Part shown: positions 8,613 through 16,814 of the stretch, one piece after another
Layout of the letters: each line of letters starts with the position of its first letter
Numbering within the stretch: the stretch's first letter is position 1
NCBI RefSeq assembly: GCF_002142215.1
Contig: NZ_NAST01000003.1
Coordinates: forward strand, 62,001 to 126,000
Length of the DNA stretch: 64,000 nucleotides
Direction of reading: 5' to 3'
Origin: Gilliamella sp. N-G2
GTDB taxonomy: Bacteria > Pseudomonadota > Gammaproteobacteria > Enterobacterales > Orbaceae
Program-made: the position numbers and the translations under genes
The notes under the pieces: generated by a model
The model's input: only the letters and a program-made list of their open reading frames with translations
Told to the model about the DNA's origin: nothing
Database searches by the model: none

Positions 8613-9980
8613 ATGAAACAAACCCTTGAGCTGACGGCCGCCGAAAGAAAGTTAGTGTTTGCTATGACGCTATCTAGCGTGCTGCCATTATTAGATAATA
8701 GCATTGTTAATGTTATTTTATCCGAGATTTCGAATGACATTAATACCTCTTATGCTTATATACAATGGGTGGTGACTGTATATATGTTGGCCTGTGCTAC
8801 GGGTATATTACTATCTCCTTATATACATGAAAATTTTGGGCTCAAAAAAGCATGGCTATACTCAATTATCATTTTTCTTGTTGGCTCTGTATTGGTTGGC
8901 TTCTCATATAATCTACTGTCTTTGCTCTTATTTAGAGGTATCCAAGGTCTTGGTGCGGGGATTTTAATTCCAATTACTCAATCAATAATAGCGACTTATT
9001 TTGGTAAACAAAGACTAAAATCAATTATGGCATTAATTGCTATTCCGTCAGTCTTTGCTCCCGCACTAGGACCAATATTTGGGGCGATTATCTCTGAACA
9101 GTTAAATTGGAGAATGGCCTTTTTTATCAACGTACCCTTAGTGCTTCTGGCTATTTTCTTTGGTAGGACGACAGTACCTGATAATAAAACGTCTAAATAC
9201 AATATGAATATTTATGTATTTATAACATTCCTAATCGCTTTAATATTATTTTTTATCTCGATTAAAAATATCGCTTCTGGCCATTTTTTTGATATGTCTA
9301 ATATTATTATGCTGGTTTTAGGGATTGGCTTGATGATAGTTTCGCTTCTTGTTAATAGTAGGTCGGCTATTAAACTGGTCGACTTAAGTGCCTTTAGTTG
9401 CACTCAATATTCACTGGCAATAATTATGGGATTTCTAACGTCGCTTATCTTTTTTGGTTTCATGATTTTTTTTCCTTTAATCCAAGCTATAAATGATAAT
9501 ATTGCTGTCACGTATATTGGTTTGCTACTTGCTTTACAGGGTGTAGGTGCCTGGTTAGCTAGAAAATTTATTTATCAAAGTTTAAGTGAGATAAATTCAT
9601 TTTTAATTATTGGCATTGGATTAATATTTTCTGCCATAAGTATATTAATAATTCAAATCGGCGGAAACTTATCAGAAATTATTGGTTTTATTATCCGAGG
9701 TTCAGGGTTGGGTATTGCGACGATTGCGGTTCTCTCTTCTCCATTCGAATTTTGCGATAAAAATCAAATCAAGGACACGAGTGCTATCACGCGTGTTGTA
9801 CAGCAGATTGGTGGCGCATTTGGGGGAGTATTATCAGGAATACTGATCTATCTGACGCAAGCTCAACTAATTTCAGTAAACAATAGTTACTATATCATGT
9901 TTTTGATCTCTCTTGTTTTCGGTGTTATTGCCGTTATTGCCTATATTTTCTTTAGTCGAGAGAATAAAATTACCTACTAA
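8613..9980 (+). CDS. MFS drug exporter, DHA2 (EmrB/QacA) family
   Basis: A 455-residue, very hydrophobic protein with about 14 membrane spans, as in DHA2 exporters. LDNSIVNVILSEI matches the family's LD.TIVNVALP motif in helix 1, and RGIQGLGAGILIPI matches the motif C region near residue 110. FFINVPLVL before the central loop is also characteristic. It probably exports toxic organic compounds by proton antiport. Ribosome binding site: AGAGAG just before the ATG. Regulation by the divergent NimR-like AraC protein is inferred. Confidence 0.85.
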   Translation: MKQTLELTAAERKLVFAMTLSSVLPLLDNSIVNVILSEISNDINTSYAYIQWVVTVYMLACATGILLSPYIHENFGLKKAWLYSIIIFLVGSVLVGFSYNLLSLLLFRGIQGLGAGILIPITQSIIATYFGKQRLKSIMALIAIPSVFAPALGPIFGAIISEQLNWRMAFFINVPLVLLAIFFGRTTVPDNKTSKYNMNIYVFITFLIALILFFISIKNIASGHFFDMSNIIMLVLGIGLMIVSLLVNSRSAIKLVDLSAFSCTQYSLAIIMGFLTSLIFFGFMIFFPLIQAINDNIAVTYIGLLLALQGVGAWLARKFIYQSLSEINSFLIIGIGLIFSAISILIIQIGGNLSEIIGFIIRGSGLGIATIAVLSSPFEFCDKNQIKDTSAITRVVQQIGGAFGGVLSGILIYLTQAQLISVNNSYYIMFLISLVFGVIAVIAYIFFSRENKITY

Positions 9981-10588
9981 TGTAAGACTTGATTGATTTA
10001 TATGAATTTTGCTAGCCAGTTAACGAACCTATTGCAGTGCAACTAGTACACAGATTGACTAAAAACGCCGCCATCTTACCAACTAATCGTCTGTTAATGT
10101 TATTACTAAATCACATTGTGGCAAAATGGACTTAGCAATCTGTCAGCTATAAATTTACCTTAATTTGCATCAAGAGAAGACACGGCATCAAACCAATCAA
10201 AATTTTAGTCTTTACCAAACCAGATGAATGTAAAAATGACCCTAAGATTTTTTACCTTTGCTCAAGTCTCAGGATAATCCCCAAAAAATATAGAAAACGG
10301 CAGCAATCCTTAGGCCAATCGAATATACCAAAGGGTTCGTTAAAGCATGACAGTGGACGAGCGTCGAAACATATCGGCGGTAATTTTTTCACAATCTATC
10401 AATAAGCTAAAAAAATTTTCTAATATAGTACAGTTAATGTGCTGCTTAAGAAATATATTGCTAAGCAAGATCAATTTGATAATTGCTACCCACATCACAG
10501 GAAGACCTTATCATGTTAATCATTACTATTCATATAAATCATATAAAAATATCTAATAAAAACAGAGAAATACTCACCATAGACAAAT
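9981..10588. other. Long non-coding stretch with degenerate coding remnants
   Basis: About 600 bp between the DHA2 gene and the Fur-controlled promoter. Apart from the broken frame at 10016-10405 nothing recognisable is present. It is consistent with decayed mobile-element DNA at the border of an acquired siderophore locus. Confidence 0.5.
10016..10405 (+). pseudogene. Degenerate ORF, possibly a transposase remnant
   Basis: A single frame runs for 130 codons with one in-frame TAG (10133-10135) and no plausible start. The segment IKPIKILVFTKPDE..DPKIFYLCSSL resembles the C-terminal DDE region of some IS transposases (a lifyLvTnl-type block), but the assignment is tentative. The frame continuity suggests a once-functional gene. 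Confidence 0.35.
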
Positions 10589-10720
10589 GATAATAGTTAT
10601 CATTATACTTGATTGTACTTTTTTTGAAGATTTTGTACACCAGCATTATCCAATTTCTATTTTAGAATGAGTTTTTGGCTCCCAAAAAGTAACAGTGGCT
10701 AATAATTGATGAAAAAAACT
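10587..10720 (+). repeat. Direct repeat copy A: Fur-regulated promoter and leader
   Basis: About 135 bp that recur with few changes at 12918-13054. The shared block runs from the Fur box through the leader and a short ATG-AAA-AAA start. In copy A that ATG (10709) opens only a 13-codon frame ending at 10750, a remnant of the receptor's signal-peptide start. The promoter of one gene was evidently copied to drive the other. Confidence 0.8.
10589..10605. promoter_or_regulatory. Fur box upstream of ybtX-like gene
   Basis: GATAATAGTTATCATTA closely matches the Fur consensus GATAATGATAATCATTATC. It lies in a promoter segment that is duplicated in front of fyuA. Iron repression of the siderophore transporter is expected. 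Confidence 0.8.
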
Positions 10721-10763
10721 TTGTACTTTTGTGGGTATTTTTATATTTAATGGTGGCGTTCTT

Positions 10764-11951
10764 TTGAAACTTATATTTGCAATTGGCTCATTTTATTTTG
10801 TTCAAACATTAATCGGTGGTATTGTCTTTCAAGCTATACCGGCTTGGCTACGGAGTCATAATGTGGATTTGTACACTATTGGTTTAGTGTCACTTGCTAT
10901 GATTCCTTGGACACTTCGAGTACTCTGGGCGGGTGGCGTTGAGCGTTATAGAGTCACTGCATCCGGGAAAATTCGCAGCAAACAAATTGTCATTGCAGGA
11001 CAAGTGGCTCTGGCGGTGATATTAATTGGCCTATCATTCGTACATGAAAATATGTTCATCACACTAATCTCACTATTAATTTTATTATCATTAGTTTGTT
11101 GCACGAGTGAGATTGCTTGTGATGCTTATATGATTGAGAATTTAAATTCAAAATCATATGGTATCGGCAATGGATTACGGATTGGATGTGGTTATTTAGG
11201 AATGGCAGTAGGCGGTGGCGGGTTAATTTATCTATATGATAAATGGGGATGGCAATCCTCCTTACTTGTTTATAGTGGATTACTACTCTTTTTATTGCTA
11301 CCTTTGTTATTAGCGCCGAGTATCAATCAGCTTCCTGTTACAGAAAAAAGCGATCAGAGACCCTCTCTCATTAAAACACTAAAGCAACCAATGATGCTAA
11401 AGGCGATCGTTTTAGTCTTTTTCTTTGAGATTAGTGGTCGTTTAATTTCATCTATGCTATCTCCTTTTGCGATTGACGCTGGGCTTTCTCTAGAGAATTT
11501 AGGCAAAGTAACCAGTTTTGGCGGTGCTGCTTGTGGGATGCTAGGCACTTTATCAGGTATGCTCTTTATCCGAATTATAGGCTATCGCTGGGCACTCTTA
11601 TTGGCGACCCTATTTAAATGCTTGTCAATCAGCTGCTTTATCATATTAAGTCTTCAGCCTGATATAAATCCAATATGGCTTATTGTTAGCTATCTGTTTT
11701 TTAACTACACTTTTTCTGTGGGCTTAGTTTGTCTTTACTCGTTCCTAACCACACAAGCGTCGTTGAAGCAAGCTGGATTAGATTTTACATTATTTCAATG
11801 CGGAGCAGCGCTTGCTGCCGGATGTTCTGGTTATATCGGTGGTATCGTTGCTTATTATTTGGGTTACGTTACACTCTTCAATCTTACTTTGGGCTGTGCT
11901 TTATTCGTACTTATCTTTTTGTATCGGAACTCAATCTTAAAAGCAGTATAG
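10764..11951 (+). CDS. ybtX: YbtX-like MFS transporter of the siderophore uptake locus
   Basis: A 12-span MFS protein of the RhtX/FptX/YbtX group (YFVQTLIGGIVFQAIPAWLRS at the N-terminus). The frame is open from a GTG at 10731, but that start has no ribosome site. A TTG at 10764 has GGTGG seven bases upstream and begins MKLIFAIG, so it is preferred; the true start needs confirmation. In Yersinia, YbtX is encoded with the yersiniabactin genes and related RhtX/FptX proteins import siderophores across the inner membrane. Its neighbours ybtA, fyuA, ybtP and ybtQ support the call. Iron regulation is indicated by the Fur box. Confidence 0.75.
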   Translation: MKLIFAIGSFYFVQTLIGGIVFQAIPAWLRSHNVDLYTIGLVSLAMIPWTLRVLWAGGVERYRVTASGKIRSKQIVIAGQVALAVILIGLSFVHENMFITLISLLILLSLVCCTSEIACDAYMIENLNSKSYGIGNGLRIGCGYLGMAVGGGGLIYLYDKWGWQSSLLVYSGLLLFLLLPLLLAPSINQLPVTEKSDQRPSLIKTLKQPMMLKAIVLVFFFEISGRLISSMLSPFAIDAGLSLENLGKVTSFGGAACGMLGTLSGMLFIRIIGYRWALLLATLFKCLSISCFIILSLQPDINPIWLIVSYLFFNYTFSVGLVCLYSFLTTQASLKQAGLDFTLFQCGAALAAGCSGYIGGIVAYYLGYVTLFNLTLGCALFVLIFLYRNSILKAV

Positions 11952-11959
11952 ATTTTGGA

Positions 11960-12892
11960 TTAATTGCAACGATAAGCATGAGGTGTGACACCAAACACCT
12001 CAACAAATCGTCTGGAGAGATGACCAGCACACGTAAAGCCACATCGAATTGCAATGTCACTGACGGTTAATGTGCTTTCATTAAGTAATTTTGTCACCTG
12101 TTGCAAGCGATAGTTGATAATGTAGCGGTGTATACCAACATCGAACACCTTTTTAAAGTCTCTATTTAATTTAGACTCACTCACACCAATAACTTTAGCA
12201 ATATCTTTTATGATTAAATGAGTTTGGAAGTGCTCGTGTATAAATAATTGTGCATTGATTACATTTTTGCGATCTCGACCAGTTAAACCACTCCTCATCG
12301 GTTTGCCATCTGTCGATGAGGAGCACTTTAACTGCTCTAATGTTAACCACAGCGCGTTAAGGCTTAATCTTTGTATATTAAGTTGCGATAAAGCATCAGA
12401 AGATCTTCTGGCGGCTTGCAATCGTTGTGCTATATCTTTGAGCACCGGTGTAAGTGTTAACCGCCAAATACAGAAATTTGGTGAAGAAAATTGCATATTC
12501 GCCCGATAGCTATTTAGTGGACACTCATTGAATATCTTTAATAGCTCGTCCGGACGGAATTGTAACAATATGATTTTATAACTGTAATTAGCCGGAAAAA
12601 AATCGGTGCCATATATAGTATCGTGTGAGTAAGAGAGATAAACCTTATTGGGTTGATAAGACACGACTGATTTGGAACCATGTATATGATGATGCACAGC
12701 CCCATTGAGCATAAACACGAGCGATAAATGCTTACCAACTTTTGTATTATTTCGAATATCTTGTAACGGCGCCATTTCTACGAAACCAGCATTAAGCAAC
12801 CCTTGTATGTTAAACCATTCAGTACTTTCAAATAGTTTTTTGTCTTTGGTTGCCTGTTTGCGGGTATCTTTACTATAGCGAATGGTTTTCAT
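11960..12892 (-). CDS. ybtA: YbtA-like AraC-family activator of siderophore uptake
   Basis: A 310-residue AraC-type regulator with a divergent N-terminal sensor domain and a C-terminal double HTH at about residues 215-308 (IAKVIGVSESKLNRDFKKVF and IAIRCGFTCAGHLSRRFVEVFGVTP). The PchR/YbtA group senses ferric siderophore and activates receptor and transporter genes. AGAGGTGACGG precedes the ATG. The gene is divergent from fyuA and convergent with ybtX (8 bp apart), so it sits in the middle of its likely regulon. A Fur box lies in the 149-bp gap to fyuA. Confidence 0.8.
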   Translation of the reverse strand: MKTIRYSKDTRKQATKDKKLFESTEWFNIQGLLNAGFVEMAPLQDIRNNTKVGKHLSLVFMLNGAVHHHIHGSKSVVSYQPNKVYLSYSHDTIYGTDFFPANYSYKIILLQFRPDELLKIFNECPLNSYRANMQFSSPNFCIWRLTLTPVLKDIAQRLQAARRSSDALSQLNIQRLSLNALWLTLEQLKCSSSTDGKPMRSGLTGRDRKNVINAQLFIHEHFQTHLIIKDIAKVIGVSESKLNRDFKKVFDVGIHRYIINYRLQQVTKLLNESTLTVSDIAIRCGFTCAGHLSRRFVEVFGVTPHAYRCN

Positions 12893-12917
12893 CCGTCACC
12901 TCTCTATCCATAACAAG

Positions 12918-13054
12918 ATGATAATAATTATCATTATACTTAATTATACTTTTTTTGAAGATTTTGTACACCAGCGTTATCCAATTTCTATTTTAGAATG
13001 AGTTTTTAGCTCAAAATAAAAGTAACAGTGGATAATAATCGATGAAAAAAAAAC
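12918..13054 (+). repeat. Direct repeat copy B: Fur-regulated promoter of fyuA
   Basis: The second copy of the repeat at 10587-10720, including the Fur box, the leader and the first codons of fyuA. Because the repeat covers the start of the receptor's own coding sequence, this copy is probably the original. Confidence 0.8.
12919..12936. promoter_or_regulatory. Fur box between ybtA and fyuA
   Basis: TGATAAT-A-ATTATCA is a perfect palindrome extended to ATTA, matching the Fur consensus. It can serve both divergent genes. Confidence 0.85.
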
Positions 13055-15042
13055 TTATATTTTTGTGTATATTAGGCTTATTATATAATGAAGAATTGCT
13101 GGCAGAACCAATAGCTAAACAAAGCGATCAGAAAACTGACTTTGATACTATTATTGTAACTGCAAGTAAGCAATCTAATAAAGCAGCCTCTTCACTGAAT
13201 GTATCTTCAAATACCATTTCCCAGGCTAAACTCGAAGCTGCGGGGGTAGATGATACGAAAAAACTCTCTCGGGTACTGCCTGGTCTGAATATACAAAACA
13301 GTGGTAATTTGCTATTTCCTGCAATATCGCTAAGAGGTATCTCTTCTGCTCAGGATTTTTATTCGCCTGCAATCACATTTTATGTTGATGGTGTACCACA
13401 ACTGTCGACTAATTTAGTCCAGTCTTTGATCGATGTCGAGCATGTCACCATGATGAAGGGCCCGCAGGCAACTCTTTATGGTCGCAGTGCACAGGGCGGT
13501 ATAGTTAATATTAGCACTGCAAAGCCTAATAATATATTTCGTGGTTATATTGATGGTGGTGGTGCTAGCCGAAAAGGTTACCATAGCCGTTTGAATCTCA
13601 GTGGTCCTATGGTAGAAGATTTATTCTATGGAAGCGTCACATTGCTGCGTCAATCACAACCGGGGGCATTCAATAACCCATCCACTGGTTCGCACAGATT
13701 GGGAGGATCAGATGAAAATACCGGTAATATTAAATTCAGATTAGCACCAATAACCGCTCCTTGGGAAGTCAATTTTAGTGCAACAGAAGATAGAACTCAT
13801 TCAACTCAGGATACGTATTTAGACTATAAAAATACCCACAGCCGCAAACTATTAACGTCTGCGGGTAGTTTAGATCCGCGCATGCATCGTCGTACACATA
13901 GTCAGACTCTAAATGGAAGTTATGATTTCGGCGATTGGTTACTGACTGCTAGTAGTGCTTGGCAACAACTGAAATATGAACGTCGTTTTCCTTATGGTCC
14001 TTACTCAGCTCAATCCTCGGAGCATTGGGATCAAAATACCCAAGAAATTCGCGCAGCAACACAAGGCGATGACCGTTTATGGGATGGCGTATTTGGCTTA
14101 TACCGACTAGATATTGATGAAAGTCGCAAAACGAGTACAACCGATTCCTCAGTCACCTCACAATCATTAGCCACTTATATGGATGGAACCTTGCATGTTT
14201 CCCAATTTGATCTAGGAGCAGGTTTACGTGCTTCTCATGATAAAGCGAAGACGCATTATGGTAATAATAGCGCTTGGTCCGCCGGTGATAATAGTGATAA
14301 TCAAGTGTTAGGCCAGTTTTCGGTTGGTTATCGTTTAACACCAGACTGGCGTATCTATACGCGCGTCGCACAAGGATATAAGGCTGCTGGCTTTACTATT
14401 ACACCACAAGCTGGTACTCGAGCGGAGCCTTTTTCTGCTGAAAAATCGATTAACTATGAAATTGGTTCACGCTATGAAATTGACGATTTTCAGCTTCAAA
14501 GTGCAGTCTACTATACCCATACGAAGAATATGCAGCTTTACTCAGGTCCGATGGGTTTTCAAACATTGAAAAATGCGGGTAGTGCAAATGCTGTAGGTAT
14601 TGAATCTGATGCAAAATGGTTATTTACCCCCGGATGGGCAGCAACCCTAAATGGCAATTTAACTCACTCCAAGTTTGCCAGTAATGTGACTGCTGATGAT
14701 TATGCTAATAATCGAGTTCCGTTTATTCCTAAGTATGGTGCTGGGTTTAGCGTAGATGGCTTGGTTGCAACGTCAATGGGCGCTCTAATGCCTAGAATAG
14801 CGGTGAATATGACTGGTCCTCTTTACTTTGATGGTAGTAATCAACTACGTCAAGGTAGTTACAGTACAACTGATATAAGTCTTGGCTGGCAAACCAATGA
14901 ACGGATTACTGTGACTTGTTATATCAACAATATTTTTGATAAACGCTACCGCACATACGCTTACGCTCGTGGTAATAATGCTTTTGCGCAATTTAACGAA
15001 GGGCTAACTGCCGGCGTTAACATAAAAGTTGATTTCTTTTAA
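13042..15042 (+). CDS. fyuA: TonB-dependent ferric yersiniabactin receptor FyuA
   Basis: A 666-residue outer-membrane receptor (Yersinia FyuA is 673). A signal peptide (residues 1 to about 21) is followed by a TonB box (DTIIVTAS), the plug (GVPQLSTN, KGPQATLYGRSAQGG) and a 22-strand-type barrel ending in F. Similarity to FyuA is strong throughout, e.g. SRVLPGLNIQNSGN, SLRGISSAQDFY and THTKNMQLYSGP. It imports ferric yersiniabactin with TonB energy. It heads the operon with ybtP and ybtQ. No siderophore synthesis gene (irp1, irp2, ybtE, ybtT, ybtS) is present in the window, so the cell probably takes up siderophore made by others, unless synthesis is encoded elsewhere. Confidence 0.92.
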   Translation: MKKKLIFLCILGLLYNEELLAEPIAKQSDQKTDFDTIIVTASKQSNKAASSLNVSSNTISQAKLEAAGVDDTKKLSRVLPGLNIQNSGNLLFPAISLRGISSAQDFYSPAITFYVDGVPQLSTNLVQSLIDVEHVTMMKGPQATLYGRSAQGGIVNISTAKPNNIFRGYIDGGGASRKGYHSRLNLSGPMVEDLFYGSVTLLRQSQPGAFNNPSTGSHRLGGSDENTGNIKFRLAPITAPWEVNFSATEDRTHSTQDTYLDYKNTHSRKLLTSAGSLDPRMHRRTHSQTLNGSYDFGDWLLTASSAWQQLKYERRFPYGPYSAQSSEHWDQNTQEIRAATQGDDRLWDGVFGLYRLDIDESRKTSTTDSSVTSQSLATYMDGTLHVSQFDLGAGLRASHDKAKTHYGNNSAWSAGDNSDNQVLGQFSVGYRLTPDWRIYTRVAQGYKAAGFTITPQAGTRAEPFSAEKSINYEIGSRYEIDDFQLQSAVYYTHTKNMQLYSGPMGFQTLKNAGSANAVGIESDAKWLFTPGWAATLNGNLTHSKFASNVTADDYANNRVPFIPKYGAGFSVDGLVATSMGALMPRIAVNMTGPLYFDGSNQLRQGSYSTTDISLGWQTNERITVTCYINNIFDKRYRTYAYARGNNAFAQFNEGLTAGVNIKVDFF

Positions 15043-15071
15043 ATTAGGATCATATAAGTTCGAGGACAGTT

Positions 15072-16814
15072 ATGAACATTTCTGAGCCACTGCGTTTTAT
15101 TCTATTAATAAAGTTAATGGGTAAGACTTTTTGGATATCAACACTGACAGCAATCATCTCAACCATTATGACGTTGGTACCCATTTGGATACTTTACATC
15201 ATGGTGAGAGAACTGACTATTGCCACCGTGTCGCTTGAACTTATCTATTCATGCCTAGTAGCAGCATTCATTGCAATGTTGCTTCGCTGGGGATTAATTG
15301 TGATTAGCCATGTTAGTGCTCATCATGGCGCATTAAAGCTAGCTTATCATTTAAAGTTGCATTTAACCAACAAGTTGGGATTAGCTCCCTTATCGTTTTT
15401 CAGCTCTCATACAGCAAGTGATTTACGTAAAGTAATTAATGATGATATCGCCGCATTAGAAGCTTTTCTGGCGCATTTTTTGCCCGATGTTGCTTCAGCG
15501 CTTACTCTGCCAATTGTCGGATTATCATTGTTACTTTATATAGATGCACAGATGGCGTTTGTTGCCATTCTATTATTGCCAATCGCGTTTTGCTGCCAAT
15601 GGTTATCTATGCGACACAGTGCCGAACAAGCGCGTCAGTGGGGAGAATTACAGCTCAATATAGCCCAAAAAGTGAGTGAATACATCCGAGGCATTGCAGT
15701 AATTAAAAGTTTTGGACTGAGAGCTGATTCTTTTCGTCAACTCAGTCAAACAATCCGTAATGTCGCACCTTGGATAGAAAACTACTGTAAAAAGAATATG
15801 TTTGGCTGGAATTGCTTTAATTGTTTACTTTCAAGCAATTTAATCTTGGTGGCGCCTATTGGAGCCTGGCGCTGTTTTCATGGAGATTTAGCGCCAGTTG
15901 ATTGGTTACTGTGTTTATTGGTTGCTCCAGTAATAGTTCAACCATTTTCACGCCTTGTATTTGCGTTATCGGAACAAGCCCAACGGCAGGGTTCTTTAGA
16001 TCGTCTTAACCAGATAGTTAATGCATCACAGATGACAGTACCTGATGTGATTGATCAAGCGAGTTTACCAATGGGAAACCTTGTGTTGTCGTTCTCTAGC
16101 GTTTCTTACCGTTACGATCAGCAAAAACCAACTCTTCAAGAGGTAACCTTTAATACATTGCCACATGCATTAACAGCGATTGTTGGGCCTAGTGGCGCGG
16201 GGAAAACAACGATTGCCCGTTTAGCAACACGATTACTTGACTGTGATCGCGGTGAAATCACCTTGGGAGGGCTCAATATCCAGCATTGGCCAATAGAAGA
16301 GTTATTTAAACAGATATCCATGGTATCTCAGAATGTATATCTTTTTAATGGCACGGTTATGGAAAATTTATTACTTGGTCGACCGGATGCCAATATTGAT
16401 CAGGTAATTGCTGCAACACAGGCAGCCTGTGCTCATGAATTTATTCTCTCTCTACCACAAGGATATGACACCCCAATTGGTGAAAATGGCACCCGCTTAT
16501 CGGGAGGTGAACGCCAACGCCTTTCCATCGCCAGAGCACTATTAAGAGATGCCCCTCTTTTAATTCTGGATGAAGCAACAGCCTATGCAGATAGTGAAAA
16601 CGAGTGGCTTATTCAACAAGCTATCGCCAATCTTTGCAATGGGCGAAGTGTGCTAATGATTGCCCATCGCCTTAAAACGATTATCCATGCTGATCAAATA
16701 ATCGTTGTCGAGCAAGGAAAAGTGGTTGGTCAGGGACGCCATGACGAACTGCTTCTGAAGTGTCCCTGTTATTGTCAACTTTGGCAAGATATCGAGTTGA
16801 ATGGAGAAAAATAA
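15072..16814 (+). CDS. ybtP: YbtP-like ABC transporter (fused permease-ATPase), siderophore import
   Basis: A 580-residue half-transporter: six N-terminal membrane spans (to about residue 320) and an ATPase with Walker A GPSGAGKTT, signature LSGGERQRLS and Walker B LLILDEAT. Such exporter-fold ABC proteins (YbtP/YbtQ, IrtAB) unusually work as importers of ferric siderophores and can release iron. It lies 29 nt after fyuA, and its stop codon is directly followed by the ybtQ ATG. It probably forms a heterodimer with YbtQ in the inner membrane. Confidence 0.9.
   Translation: MNISEPLRFILLIKLMGKTFWISTLTAIISTIMTLVPIWILYIMVRELTIATVSLELIYSCLVAAFIAMLLRWGLIVISHVSAHHGALKLAYHLKLHLTNKLGLAPLSFFSSHTASDLRKVINDDIAALEAFLAHFLPDVASALTLPIVGLSLLLYIDAQMAFVAILLLPIAFCCQWLSMRHSAEQARQWGELQLNIAQKVSEYIRGIAVIKSFGLRADSFRQLSQTIRNVAPWIENYCKKNMFGWNCFNCLLSSNLILVAPIGAWRCFHGDLAPVDWLLCLLVAPVIVQPFSRLVFALSEQAQRQGSLDRLNQIVNASQMTVPDVIDQASLPMGNLVLSFSSVSYRYDQQKPTLQEVTFNTLPHALTAIVGPSGAGKTTIARLATRLLDCDRGEITLGGLNIQHWPIEELFKQISMVSQNVYLFNGTVMENLLLGRPDANIDQVIAATQAACAHEFILSLPQGYDTPIGENGTRLSGGERQRLSIARALLRDAPLLILDEATAYADSENEWLIQQAIANLCNGRSVLMIAHRLKTIIHADQIIVVEQGKVVGQGRHDELLLKCPCYCQLWQDIELNGEK

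Noticed and set aside
10347..10556. 69-codon plus-strand ORF upstream of the Fur promoter
   Set aside because: No ribosome binding site and no recognisable protein pattern; the overlapping frame 10016-10405 looks more protein-like.
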